Below, piece after piece: positions 1 to 8,157 of a stretch of DNA of 64,000 nt. The stretch comes from Paracoccaceae bacterium Fryx2 (GTDB lineage Bacteria > Pseudomonadota > Alphaproteobacteria > Rhodobacterales > Rhodobacteraceae), in the NCBI GenBank assembly GCA_032334235.1, contig JAVSGI010000005.1, forward strand, positions 1 through 64,000. Reading direction: 5' to 3'. The notes beneath the pieces were generated by a model. It worked only from the letters and a program-made list of their open reading frames with translations, was not told where the DNA came from and ran no database searches. Made by a program: the position numbers and the translations under genes. Position 1 is the first letter of the stretch. Each line of letters starts with the position of its first letter.

Positions 1-51
1 GTGTTGCTCTGCCAGTGCCGCAGCAAAAGCAGCGGTTACATCTCGGCTCAT
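1..51 (-). CDS. Partial phage tail gene (5' end only)
   Basis: Only the first 17 codons are in the window, starting at an ATG read from position 51 on the minus strand (MSRDVTAAFAAALAE). It follows the tail gene at 70-657 by 18 bases on the same strand, so it should be the next gene of the tail operon. In related phages this slot holds a tail-tip component, but too little sequence is visible to name a family. Confidence 0.45.
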   Translation of the reverse strand, partial: MSRDVTAAFAAALAEQH

Positions 52-69
52 GTCAGACTTCCTCGCAGT

Positions 70-657
70 TCAAAGCGCCTCTCGGGCTGAGATCGTAAAC
101 CGATGCTGATCCGCCCGGCCAATGACCGTCGGCACCGGCGCCGTTAGCCGAAGAAGAACGGACGGGGCATTCAGGCCGATCGGCGTGCCGAGTTGAACAG
201 TGCTGCGCAGGGAGGGTACAAACGCCAGCTCGGCCTCGCTACCCACTGGCGTCACATCCGCCGTCAGTTGATAAAGCCGTGTCGTCGCGTCCAATCCCAA
301 CTGGAAAAAATCCCCCGCGCGCAGACCAAGTCCCCAGCCTGCGGTGCGCAGCGTTGTGCCACCCGCCGCCTGCGTCTCGGTAACATAAGGATTGCCAGCC
401 CCGACCAGCACCTCAATCGTTGGGTCGGGAAACAGGAACCGCCCCCGCAAACCGCCCAAAGCGGCAAAGAACGCAGACAACCTGCGCCCATTGGTGCCTT
501 GCGTTACCGCCATTTCAATCTGGTACTCCCACCATGATGCGCCCCAGTCCTGGATCTGCGACGTGCCGGTAAAGGGTGAGCGTGCCTCGGCCACGGATGT
601 AACCAGACGCCGCTCAAGTGCGGACACCAGCACCAGTGGCAACACCGCAACTGTCAT
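70..657 (-). CDS. Phage distal tail protein, 195 aa
   Basis: A 195-residue protein directly downstream of the tape-measure gene; its start overlaps the tape-measure stop (ATGA type). The N-terminal part has a conserved-looking segment with FTGTSQIQDW, WWEYQIEM and a loop GRFLFPDPT, which resembles tail proteins encoded just after the tape measure in siphophages and gene-transfer-agent-like clusters. From position it probably forms part of the tail tip or distal tail. No enzymatic motif is visible. The order tape measure then this gene then further tail genes is the usual siphovirus order; the exact family is inferred from context. Confidence 0.65.
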   Translation of the reverse strand: MTVAVLPLVLVSALERRLVTSVAEARSPFTGTSQIQDWGASWWEYQIEMAVTQGTNGRRLSAFFAALGGLRGRFLFPDPTIEVLVGAGNPYVTETQAAGGTTLRTAGWGLGLRAGDFFQLGLDATTRLYQLTADVTPVGSEAELAFVPSLRSTVQLGTPIGLNAPSVLLRLTAPVPTVIGRADQHRFTISAREAL

Positions 658-3092
658 ATCGCCTGACCCCGCCGCCGCCCGTCCGCGACGCTTTGCTTGG
701 CGATGCGCGCGATTTCGGGCAGCGCCGCGCGCAGGCGTGCCTCAATCTGTTCGGCCACGCCGATTTGTGCGCCGCGCGCGTCAATTGAGATCGACATGTT
801 TGGCGCGGCACCACCTGCGCCATAGCCCGCTGCCTGCCTGCGGCTCAACACCCGCTCGCCGCGTTGCAAAATCGCGGGCACCTCATCGGGTTTCAGGCCC
901 GCCCAGCCTCCAGCATGCATCCGCGGGGCTGCTGCAAAGGCCAGCGCGGGAACCCTGCGGCTGGTTCCGTCAGTCCCGACCATGCCGCCTGCATGCAAAA
1001 CCGAGCCAAATATATCTCCACCCCCAAAGACCCCCGACAGCGCGTTGGCGATCGGGCCCAGAACCGCGCGCTTGAACGCCAGCGTTGCCAAATCAGCAAG
1101 GATGGAAGACACCAAGGACTTGAAGTCGAACTTGCCGGTGGTGATAAATTGCTTGAACGCAGTTTCCGCCGATTGAAAGCCACTGACTAAAGTGCTGCCA
1201 AGGCCCTTGCCCCAGTCCATTGCCTGCTTGGAATACTCCGCCAAGGATTGTGAGACGGCCGCCCAGCCGGTTTTGGCCACGTCGGCGGCGGTCTTGACCG
1301 CCCCACCTGCAGAGTTGGCCGCGTTTGTTGCGCTGTCCAAGGCCTCCGCAACGCCTGAGGCCGAGGCCTGTGCCTCATCAAGCGCATCAGCGCCCGCAGC
1401 ACCACTGCCGCTTACGGCATCTTTGAGCGCCTGCCAACTTGCAAGCGGCGCTGTGGCCCCTGCAGCAAGATCGCTCGCGGCCTGGCGGTAGCTGTTCGCG
1501 GTCGCAAGCGCGTCAGTGGCAAGGCCGCTCAGACCAAGATCAGGGGCGGTCAGGGGATTTTTGGCAAAGGCGCGCTGGAACGCTTCGGCCGCCGCCGTGC
1601 CCGCCTCGGCTGAGGCCCCGGCAAAGGGGTTTGCAATATCGCCAAGGCTGATCTCGCCAATCTGACCAAAGGCTGTCTCGATCCCAACAGCTGCCAGCGC
1701 ATCCCGGATTTTGCCGGTAAAAGCATCAATTTGCCCGAGGGCCCCGTTCAGCATTGCCTCAATGCCGTCGAGCATGCGGTTGGCCGCTGTGAACACCAGA
1801 TCGCCGATCACGCCAGGCAGGCGCGACCAGATTGCCTTCACGGCCAAAAGAGCGCCTTCAAAGGTGTTGGCTGTCGCATTGCCAAACCCCACCACGCTGT
1901 CGATCGCGGATGCCATGCCCATGGCCGCATCTGACTTCAGATCGTAGAACATCGCGGTGGCCGTTGCTCCGGCCGAGCTGGTGGCCATTTTAATGCGGCC
2001 CCAGACCTCGACCGCGACGTCCTTCAATAGCCCCATCGCCGCGCCAAAGCCGCCAGCACCTGCAACAAGCCGGGTGAACCAATAGACCAACTCACCCGCC
2101 CCCACGATCAGCGCGCCAATGCCTGTGCGGATCAGCGCGCCCCGCACGATGACAAGGGCTGTGGCAAGCCCGCGTACCGACAGCGCCGCTATCGCCATTG
2201 CGCCAACCCAGCGCCCCGCAAAGAAGGCCGCAAAGGTTGCAGCATAAGTGCCAAGCCGTCCAAGATTGTCAAAAACACCCGCAATCGCTTGGCCCAGCGG
2301 TCCCGTGGTCTTGGATACCGCCGCCAGTGCGTTGGCCATCGCTTCAAGGGCTGGTGCCGCTGCCACCGCCAGCTGGTTTGACACACCCCGCCAGATCAGC
2401 CCGAGGCGCGACAGCGCATCATTGGTGCGCTCAATCTGGTCTGCGTCTTGCTCGGAGACAACAATGCCAAAATCAGTCACGTCAGCGGTGGCTTGGCGCA
2501 GCGTGGCGGTATCAATGCGCGTAAACACGAGGGCTGCGCGGTCGCCAAAGAGCTGTGAGGCGACAGCCGCGCGCTCGGCCTCGGGCACAAACTCCGCCAG
2601 CCGGTCCTGGATCAAGGCAATACGCTGATCGAGCGGCAGGCTTTGCAGCGCTTGGACTGACAGACCAAGGCGGTCAAGCGCTTGGACGGCAGGGCCAGCA
2701 CCTGCCGCTGCCTGGCTCAGACGCCGTGTCAGCTGCACCGTGGCCTGCTCGACATTGCCCATCGAGACGCCAGAGAGATCAGCGGCCCGGTCCAGCACTT
2801 GCAGACTTTCCACCGTGGTGCCCAGAGATTGCGCCATTTTGGCCTGCGCATCGACGGTTTGCAGGCCAGAGCGGATCATGGCCACCCCGGCTACCACTGT
2901 GGCCGCAGCCATAACGCCCGCGGCAAGGGCCGCCCGGCGCGACAAGGCCGCAAGCCGCGCATTGGCCAGATCCATCTCGCGGGACAAACGCCCAAAGCCA
3001 CGCGTGCCCGCATCGCCCACACCTTCCAGCTCGGCGCGCACTTGCCGCCCGCCGCTGGTAGAGAGGCGCACAGAGACCCGTTTTTCGCTCAT
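654..3092 (-). CDS. Tail length tape-measure protein, 812 aa
   Basis: The protein is long, low-complexity and alanine-rich, with an N-terminal coiled-coil region (SREMDLANARLAALSRRAAL) followed by a hydrophobic stretch near residues 55-70 and again around 280-340. The C-terminal third, ending in a segment like FDFKSLVSSILADLATLAFK followed by a glycine-rich tail, is characteristic of lambda-type tape-measure proteins. It sets tail length and is ejected into the host membrane during DNA entry. Its start overlaps the stop of the frameshifted chaperone gene by ATGA, the classical chaperone to tape-measure junction. At 812 residues it predicts a moderate-length siphovirus tail. Confidence 0.9.
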   Translation of the reverse strand: MSEKRVSVRLSTSGGRQVRAELEGVGDAGTRGFGRLSREMDLANARLAALSRRAALAAGVMAAATVVAGVAMIRSGLQTVDAQAKMAQSLGTTVESLQVLDRAADLSGVSMGNVEQATVQLTRRLSQAAAGAGPAVQALDRLGLSVQALQSLPLDQRIALIQDRLAEFVPEAERAAVASQLFGDRAALVFTRIDTATLRQATADVTDFGIVVSEQDADQIERTNDALSRLGLIWRGVSNQLAVAAAPALEAMANALAAVSKTTGPLGQAIAGVFDNLGRLGTYAATFAAFFAGRWVGAMAIAALSVRGLATALVIVRGALIRTGIGALIVGAGELVYWFTRLVAGAGGFGAAMGLLKDVAVEVWGRIKMATSSAGATATAMFYDLKSDAAMGMASAIDSVVGFGNATANTFEGALLAVKAIWSRLPGVIGDLVFTAANRMLDGIEAMLNGALGQIDAFTGKIRDALAAVGIETAFGQIGEISLGDIANPFAGASAEAGTAAAEAFQRAFAKNPLTAPDLGLSGLATDALATANSYRQAASDLAAGATAPLASWQALKDAVSGSGAAGADALDEAQASASGVAEALDSATNAANSAGGAVKTAADVAKTGWAAVSQSLAEYSKQAMDWGKGLGSTLVSGFQSAETAFKQFITTGKFDFKSLVSSILADLATLAFKRAVLGPIANALSGVFGGGDIFGSVLHAGGMVGTDGTSRRVPALAFAAAPRMHAGGWAGLKPDEVPAILQRGERVLSRRQAAGYGAGGAAPNMSISIDARGAQIGVAEQIEARLRAALPEIARIAKQSVADGRRRGQAI

Positions 3093-3418
3093 AGCCCTTG
3101 TTCCATCCTCTCGTTAAGTTTCTGAACCATCACCGCCTCAACAGCCGGTAGCATCTCGGCCACAGCCAGCGGCGAAAGCCCAAGCGCGGAGGCCAGCGCA
3201 AAGGCCGCCCCCATGTCCCAGCCAATCACCGCATTGCCTGACACCCCTTGCGCCAGCCGCAGCTGGCCGCCCAAGCGCTGCACCAGGTCCCAAACCTGCC
3301 AGCCTTCATAGGTCTGCGGTGCGTTTACGCGGCTGGGGCAGTCGAGGCAGTCTTGCTCACAGGCGGCGCAATAGGCGTCACCCCCGCCGAAGGACCACTC
3401 GGCAAGGGCGCAAAGCCG
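3089..3418 (-). CDS. Tail chaperone C-terminal extension (GT-like), reached by -1 frameshift
   Basis: This open frame, 109 codons plus stop, has no ATG near its left boundary with the upstream chaperone and continues unbroken back to a slippery heptamer in the upstream gene. Read from the slip, it encodes a Cys-rich linker (CAACEQDCLDC) followed by PQTYEGWQVWDLVQRLGG and a helical Ala/Leu-rich end ENDING in NERMEQGL. It is the counterpart of lambda gpGT: the long form is made by a minority of ribosomes and helps load tail subunits onto the tape measure. A GTG at 3283 would give a 64-aa stand-alone product, but it would omit the Cys-rich linker. The frameshifted fusion would be 224 residues. 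Confidence 0.7.
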   Translation of the reverse strand, partial: RLCALAEWSFGGGDAYCAACEQDCLDCPSRVNAPQTYEGWQVWDLVQRLGGQLRLAQGVSGNAVIGWDMGAAFALASALGLSPLAVAEMLPAVEAVMVQKLNERMEQGL

Positions 3419-3762
3419 TTTTTTTCCGCATCGATCAACAGGCCTTTGGCAACATATTGGGTCTGGAACGCCTCGAATAATGGCCAGAGATCCAGAAGCG
3501 CATCAATGGCAGCCTCCGAAGGTGGAAGTGGCACGCCGTCCGCATCGCCCACCCCCTCCCAATCGAGAATGGCCAGGCGGGCCAGTGCCTTGGCAAAGGC
3601 CACCGCGCGTTCATCATCACTGGCACCAGTGGCAAGGCCTTGGATCGCAGGATCCGCGCGCGCGGCCACCATCAGCGAGGTGGTGAGCGGGCGCAGCTGC
3701 AAACGCAGGCCTGCGATGAGATCAAGCCACTTCGGCCCGTTGGAAAGGTTGAGTTCTATCAT
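3325..3762 (-). CDS. Tail assembly chaperone (gpG-like), 145 aa
   Basis: The start was placed at the ATG at 3762 (MIELNLSNGPKWLDL) because it overlaps the stop of the tail-tube gene by ATGA, as at most junctions here; a longer upstream reading is unlikely. The protein is mostly helical and acidic, contains LDWEGVGDADG, and ends with a Pro/Ser/Thr-rich low-complexity tail (GPSAGVTPIAPPVSK) typical of a linker that is bypassed on frameshifting. It lies between the tail tube and tape-measure genes, the invariant position of lambda G homologues. It probably coats the tape measure before tube assembly. Confidence 0.75.
   Translation of the reverse strand: MIELNLSNGPKWLDLIAGLRLQLRPLTTSLMVAARADPAIQGLATGASDDERAVAFAKALARLAILDWEGVGDADGVPLPPSEAAIDALLDLWPLFEAFQTQYVAKGLLIDAEKNGFAPLPSGPSAGVTPIAPPVSKTASTAPAA
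3418..3424 (-). promoter_or_regulatory. Predicted -1 ribosomal frameshift site A AAA AAC
   Basis: On the minus strand the chaperone reads GCG GAA AAA AAC GGC. The heptamer A-AAA-AAC is in the correct phase for tandem -1 slippage, and the -1 frame beyond it stays open for 110 codons up to the tape-measure start. Position immediately before the tape-measure gene matches where siphophages place this signal. Confidence 0.75.
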
Positions 3763-4707
3763 GCATAGCTCGCGACTGAGTTGGTGAGGACAATGGTGCA
3801 AAGCCGTGCAGGCGTTGTCCCCTTCGCCGCCTGCCAATCAAACGAGGCTTGAATGCCCTGCGGCCCTTGGATCTCGATCCGGGGCCGGGGCAGATAGACC
3901 GCATGGGCCGTAAAGCTGAGGCTGGCACTGGCCCCAAGGCTGTAGCTGAACTCCAACTCGCAAGGTGCGCCGTCAATGGCTTGGGTCACCAGCGCGCTAT
4001 CAGCAAAGCGCACATCAATCTTGCCCGTCAAAGCCGCCATCGCCGGATCCGCCCCATCAATCTTGCCATCTGCTCGGATGGTCTCCACCCGTTCCAAGGT
4101 TATTGGCATAGGTAATCTCTGCCGAGACCACATGGCCGAGGGCTGTGCCATTGCGCTTGATGGAGCCGTTAAAGTGGCCAAAACGCTGCAGCGCGATTGC
4201 GGCGGGCGTGCCCGCACCGGAGACTGTGGCAATCGTCTCGCCTTGGGCAATGATCTTTGCCGTTGCCGTCAACAGCCCCGAGCGCTGCATGGTCCAGCTC
4301 AGTTGATCCAGCATGCAGCCCGAATACATCGCATAGCGCGGTACCTCCGGCATGCCGGTTTCCACCGAGAAGCTCGGCAGCGCCCAAGACCCTGAGGTGA
4401 AGCTATGGGTTTTTGGCGTGGTGCCGCTGGTGGCGGGCGCGCCAAAGGCCGCCTTGAGCCAAAACCCGAAGGCCTCGATATCAATTGGCACCGAGACATC
4501 GCCGTCCGCCGTCACCGCATCTTTGATCGGGGCCAGCGGGTCGCGACCATAGCCCAAAAGGTCCGAGGCCAGCAGCGGTTGCTCAGCCCCGAGCGAGGTG
4601 CTGGCAAAGGGCATCAGCTTGTACCCCGTGGTCGGGGCGGTGCCATACGTCGTCTCAAACGCCAGCGCCATCTGCGCCCGCGCGCCTTGCGCTCGTGCCA
4701 TCTTCAT
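3759..4707 (-). pseudogene. Major tail tube protein, split by a frameshift near 4095
   Basis: Two overlapping minus-strand frames together make one tail-tube protein of about 315 residues. The first (from 4707) begins MKMARAQGARAQMALAFETT and runs to SAEITYANN; the continuation ERVETIRADGKIDGADP lies in the next frame and runs to SVASYA at 3759. The junction is at about 4094-4099, around the bases AATAACCTTGGAA, where one extra base breaks the frame. Both halves are well preserved, so this is either a recent single-base insertion, an assembly error, or less likely a programmed shift. The intact protein would polymerise into the tail tube. An inactivated copy would block virion production. Confidence 0.75.
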
Positions 4708-4800
4708 CTCCTCGGTATTGTTTGAATGAGTCCTAAAGCTTGACCAAAACGGTCTTTTTGGCTCAACTGGCCAAAATCAATGACAGAAGCTGCCAGTTTA

Positions 4801-5223
4801 ATGTTTTCAAAAGGAAAGCCAGAACCCTCTAAGCCCGATGTCGCGCCCAACCGCGAAGCACCACAGATCGATGAACGACGCTCAATTCTTCTTGAGGGCA
4901 CGTCCATCAAAGGCAATTTCTCTGTGGGTGGCATCGTTGAGTTAGGTGGCAGCATTGTTGGCGAGCTCACCGCAGAAACCCTCGTTGTGACAAAGTCTGG
5001 AAAAGTCGAGGGTGGGATCCACGCAGCAAGTGTGATTGTCGAAGGCCAGGTTGTTGGCACAATTCACGCGACATCCCTCACCATCAAACCAGGCGCGCGG
5101 GTCAAGGCCGATATAATAACCGCTGCAATCTCAGTTGATTTTGGCGCCAAGATTGAAGGTCGCATTAAGATGCCGGTACAACCTGTTGTCCCCGTTCAGG
5201 AAAGCGGATCCCCAGTTGAATAA
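4801..5223 (+). CDS. Bactofilin-family cytoskeletal protein
   Basis: This is a rightward gene inserted between leftward tail genes. The protein has a Pro-rich N-terminal tail and then repeated hexapeptide-like beta-helix turns of the bactofilin (DUF583) type: STSIKGNF-like, GGSIVGEL, SGKVEGGI, EGQVVGTI, GARVKADI and GAKIEGRI. The ATG at 4801 (MFSKGKPEP) matches how alphaproteobacterial bactofilins begin; an ATG at 4780 in frame adds seven residues. Neither start has a clear Shine-Dalgarno sequence. Bactofilins form non-polar filaments on the inner face of the membrane and organise cell-wall or polar proteins. The 3' end overlaps the opposing tail gene by 28 bases. A cargo gene carried by the prophage is the simplest reading. 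Confidence 0.85.
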   Translation: MFSKGKPEPSKPDVAPNREAPQIDERRSILLEGTSIKGNFSVGGIVELGGSIVGELTAETLVVTKSGKVEGGIHAASVIVEGQVVGTIHATSLTIKPGARVKADIITAAISVDFGAKIEGRIKMPVQPVVPVQESGSPVE

Positions 5224-5612
5224 TGCAGCACGACCGTAAGGACGCCAGCTTTCAGGTTTGCTGCCCCCTCGACCGGCAGATCAACCGGGCGCGGCGCTTC
5301 CGCCTCAACCCAGTCGCAGAGGCCACCAAGCGTGTGGTCCGCAGAGATCACGGCACCGATCTGGCCGCAAAGTGTGGCAAAGCCCGCATCACGGTCCACA
5401 CCCTGCACGATAACCTCCAGCTCCACGCGGTGCTGGAAGTGATACAAAAGCGGCGACAGCGTCACCGCCGGATCTCCCGGATCGCCGTCGCGTAGGATTA
5501 TGAGGCCAGCTGCTGGCACGCGTTCCGGCACAACCTCGCCGCGCAGAACCGGGACGGACGGGATCAGCCGCAAGAGATCCGCAAGGGCGGTCAGGATGGT
5601 TTCGCGTGTCAT
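5196..5612 (-). CDS. DUF3168-like tail terminator/completion protein, 138 aa
   Basis: A 138-residue protein (MTRETILTALADLLRLIP...) with alternating beta strands including a VELEVIVQG strand and a C-terminal strand VLTVVLHYSTGDP. This layout fits the DUF3168 family, whose members are tail terminator proteins that cap the tube before joining to the head. It is preceded by the DUF6441-like gene with overlap and followed, across the bactofilin insertion, by the tail tube gene, as expected. The family assignment rests on pattern and context. Confidence 0.65.
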   Translation of the reverse strand: MTRETILTALADLLRLIPSVPVLRGEVVPERVPAAGLIILRDGDPGDPAVTLSPLLYHFQHRVELEVIVQGVDRDAGFATLCGQIGAVISADHTLGGLCDWVEAEAPRPVDLPVEGAANLKAGVLTVVLHYSTGDPLS

Positions 5613-6241
5613 CAGACTTTGCCCTCCACCCAGTTCGCTACAATCAATCCCGGCACGCGGTCAACGGCCCGCTCAGCATCGCGCGCCAGATCAAGGCGTT
5701 TCGCCAGCTTCACCTGTGGCACCAACAGAAATATCGGCACGGTCGCGACGCCACGCCCGGTCTTTGACTTTGACGCGACACCCAACCCACGGCTGTTTAG
5801 TCGCCCTTCAGCCACCAACAAACTCGGGCCCCGCCTGCGATAGATAAACAGCAACTTCAGACCTTGCTTGCGTTCCCATTCACCCGGAGTGATCCGGCCA
5901 CCACGGGCTGACTTGCCCGCAGCCGCTGTCGGGATCGCCAGCCAAAACCCATTCTTGGACCGGATCAACGGCCCGGTGTCATGCGCGCGGAGGATCACCG
6001 GCGCTTGCGACCACACCAAAGCGGCCGCACTTAGGCTGTCACCAGATTTTGGGTAAGTTTGGCTTCTTATCGAGTTTGCAAGCCGCCGCCCAAGCCCGGC
6101 ACTGGTGATCTGAGCGCGCCAAGCGGTCTTCAGCCCTGTACCCGCCTCGCGCATGGCGGTTGAGACAGCTTTTTCGCCTGCTTTGATCTCGGCGGCCATC
6201 GCCGCGATCAGATCAGGCGCAAGATCGAGTTTGATCCTCAT
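5612..6241 (-). CDS. DUF6441-like tail completion protein (gpZ analogue), 209 aa
   Basis: The basic protein starts MRIKLDLAPDLIAAMAAE and has the conserved-looking sections GLGRRLANSIRS, AHDTGPLIRSKNGFWLAIP and TVPIFLLVPQVKLAKRLD. This fits minor tail/tail-completion proteins annotated as DUF6441 in alphaproteobacterial prophages. It sits between the head-tail joining gene and the tail terminator and overlaps both neighbours by a few bases, so it is translated as part of the same run. A role as an adaptor at the head-tail interface is inferred. Confidence 0.6.
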   Translation of the reverse strand: MRIKLDLAPDLIAAMAAEIKAGEKAVSTAMREAGTGLKTAWRAQITSAGLGRRLANSIRSQTYPKSGDSLSAAALVWSQAPVILRAHDTGPLIRSKNGFWLAIPTAAAGKSARGGRITPGEWERKQGLKLLFIYRRRGPSLLVAEGRLNSRGLGVASKSKTGRGVATVPIFLLVPQVKLAKRLDLARDAERAVDRVPGLIVANWVEGKV

Positions 6242-6549
6242 GCTGGGGCCGCCTCAATGGTCCAAATCAGCCGGTCGCGGTCGCGCACAGGCTTGCCTTG
6301 AATTAGAAACGTCTCATCGCCGATCTGGATTTGCTCTTGCGAGCGGGGATTGGGCAGCTCTCGCACGCGCACATCAAAGCGGAAGGTCTCGGACCAGAGC
6401 CTTGCCGCCCCAAACTCCGTGATGCTGTCGGCACTGCGCGTAATGATGCGGAGCTTGGTGAATTGTCCCTCGCAATCACGATACCAAGCTTCCTGGGCAA
6501 GGTTTGGGTCCGCAAAAAGCAGATCCAAGGCCATTGCAAATGCGTGCAT
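6238..6549 (-). CDS. Head-tail joining protein, gpFII-like, 103 aa
   Basis: A 103-residue beta-rich protein (MHAFAMALDLLFADPNLA...) with FRFDVRVRELPNPR and GDETFLIQGKPVRD, and a final strand RLIWTIEAAP. The size, the position right after the major capsid gene, and the strand pattern fit the lambda gpFII group that bridges connector and tail. It starts 11 bases downstream of the capsid stop and overlaps the next gene by ATGA. Confidence 0.6.
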   Translation of the reverse strand: MHAFAMALDLLFADPNLAQEAWYRDCEGQFTKLRIITRSADSITEFGAARLWSETFRFDVRVRELPNPRSQEQIQIGDETFLIQGKPVRDRDRLIWTIEAAPA

Positions 6550-6560
6550 GTCAAACGGCC

Positions 6561-7583
6561 TTAAGTCGAACTCGTCAGTCGTATTGCCATGCGCGGCCGC
6601 TTGTTGACCGGCAGGATCGAGCTTTCCGTCATCAGATCAATCCAGCGGCCTTTTTCATCGAGATGCTGGCGGGCATAGAGGGGCAGACCGATGGTATTGG
6701 CGGCTTCCAGCAGATTGGCCGGCCCGCCATAGGTGGTGAAGGTGTCAAACGTGCCCAAGGGAAAGGCAATCCCGTCCCCCGCTGGGATCAACCGTTCTGC
6801 CGTCCCATTCGAGAGGGTGACAGAGCCGTTATATTCCTCAAACAGAACGCCCGCGAAAGGAAACGCGCGGCGCATGTCTTCGCGTAAGGGCTGCCCGCCC
6901 GTTGCGGAGAAGAACTTATAGGCTTCTTCGGTTTTGGGATGGCTGATCAGCTTGTCAAAGAACTCAGAGCTGACCAGCGCATGCGCGGTGGTCATGGTCT
7001 CGCCCAAAAGGTTGTCCTCAATCGCGCGCAACACAGAGCGGACCTTGCCTTGGATATTGGTGCCCGCAGTACCAAAGACAAAGTCGATGGCGAGTTGCTC
7101 AAGGCCAAACTCCGTGAAGTAATTGTAAAGCGTGGTGCCCGCGCCATCTTTCACAATGCCGCGCAGCGCATTTATCTCCATATATTCGCGGGTCTGGGCA
7201 TGCTTGCGCCGCATCAGCTGCAGCTTGCGGTTCATCACCTCAACCAGCGGGTCGGCTGCGTCCGAGACGCCGAGTGCGGGCATGCCCTGAATATCCGAAG
7301 GCAGGATCACATCATCATGCGGGATCCAAGGCAGCGCGAATGAGCGCATGGAGCGGGCTTCACGATTGCCGACGGTGGCAGGGGCACCGAGTGGGACCGA
7401 GGGCAGGAGGCTCAACACGCCTTGATGCTGTTCGATCACGATGGCGCGTTGCGAGACACCCTCAAAGCGAAAGAGGCCGATCTGGCCAAGGCGGGTGTAG
7501 AGGTTGGGCAGGATGTTAATCGCCTGCGTCATCTCGGCGAGCGAATAGCCGCCCGCGTCAAATGGGTTACGGGTGAGGGTCAT
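6561..7583 (-). CDS. Major capsid protein, lambda gpE family, 340 aa
   Basis: The start was set at the ATG at 7583 (MTLTRNPFDAGGYSLAEM), which is where gpE-type proteins begin; the frame is open to 7631 but the added residues look non-coding. The protein has gpE hallmarks: an N-terminal segment LTEAINxLPN-like (MTQAINILPNLYTRLG), an internal segment RKHAQTREYMEINALRGIV, and a C-terminal region with AFPLGTFDTFTTYGGPAN followed by a strand ending KRPRMAIRL. It forms the icosahedral shell with the HK97 fold. It follows the decoration protein and precedes the head-tail joining gene, the lambda order. Confidence 0.9.
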   Translation of the reverse strand: MTLTRNPFDAGGYSLAEMTQAINILPNLYTRLGQIGLFRFEGVSQRAIVIEQHQGVLSLLPSVPLGAPATVGNREARSMRSFALPWIPHDDVILPSDIQGMPALGVSDAADPLVEVMNRKLQLMRRKHAQTREYMEINALRGIVKDGAGTTLYNYFTEFGLEQLAIDFVFGTAGTNIQGKVRSVLRAIEDNLLGETMTTAHALVSSEFFDKLISHPKTEEAYKFFSATGGQPLREDMRRAFPFAGVLFEEYNGSVTLSNGTAERLIPAGDGIAFPLGTFDTFTTYGGPANLLEAANTIGLPLYARQHLDEKGRWIDLMTESSILPVNKRPRMAIRLTSST

Positions 7584-7675
7584 GGGAAACTCCAGCAAAA
7601 AGGGTGGGGATAGCCTTGGTTTGGGGATCATGGGCAGCGAAGCCGCCCGGCTGATGCGCCGTTGCGCGATCTGGA

Positions 7676-8056
7676 TTAAGCGGTATCGCGCGGAATGATG
7701 CCAATGGCTGCGAGCTGGCCGTGCTTGGTCGCGGTTTTGGCGGCATCATCGACGGTGGTGTCAAAGACAAGGGCGGCTTTGGAGACGATGGCGGGGCCGC
7801 GCGCGATGATAAGGCCGGTGCCATCAGCGCCAGAGGCATCTACGTGGTAGAGCAGCATGGCGGCAGCTGTCTGCGCGCCATCCGTACCGCCGGAGGTGGC
7901 CAGCTTATATTTACCGCTGGCGGTGATGCGGCCCAGCACAGCACCCACGGGATAGGTGGTTCCTGCCAGCAGAGTGATAGTTTCTCGGGTATAATTTGGG
8001 TTTAGCTCATATTTGAGGATATCGCCCAGGCTGGGCGGTTGGGTCAGGACAGTCAT
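7676..8056 (-). CDS. Head decoration protein, lambda gpD-like, 126 aa
   Basis: A 126-residue beta-rich protein (MTVLTQPPSLGDILKYELNP) with a strand YTRETITLLAGTTYPVGAVL and later LLYHVDASGADGTGLIIARGPA. This is the pattern of lambda gpD-type decoration trimers that stabilise the expanded capsid. It lies between the protease/scaffold gene and the major capsid gene, as D lies between C/Nu3 and E in lambda. A 100-base gap separates it from the protease gene and may hold its own ribosome site. Confidence 0.85.
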   Translation of the reverse strand: MTVLTQPPSLGDILKYELNPNYTRETITLLAGTTYPVGAVLGRITASGKYKLATSGGTDGAQTAAAMLLYHVDASGADGTGLIIARGPAIVSKAALVFDTTVDDAAKTATKHGQLAAIGIIPRDTA

Positions 8057-8157
8057 GTCGGGGATCCTTCTGGGGATGGAGGCATAAGCAATCCGCCGCC
8101 TGGGAGGGAAGGCGGAGTTTTAACATGGTCGTGGCAGTATGGCGGCTGTGGAACCGC

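Noticed and set aside
392-1075. A 227-aa plus-strand frame opposite the tape measure and tail gene
   Set aside because: Arg/Pro/Ser-rich shadow typical of antisense frames in high-GC DNA; the minus strand has real tail proteins.
4704-5060. A 118-aa minus-strand frame opposite the bactofilin, which would keep the tail operon unbroken
   Set aside because: Composition is Ser/Thr/Pro-rich without structure and the plus strand has an unmistakable beta-helix repeat protein.
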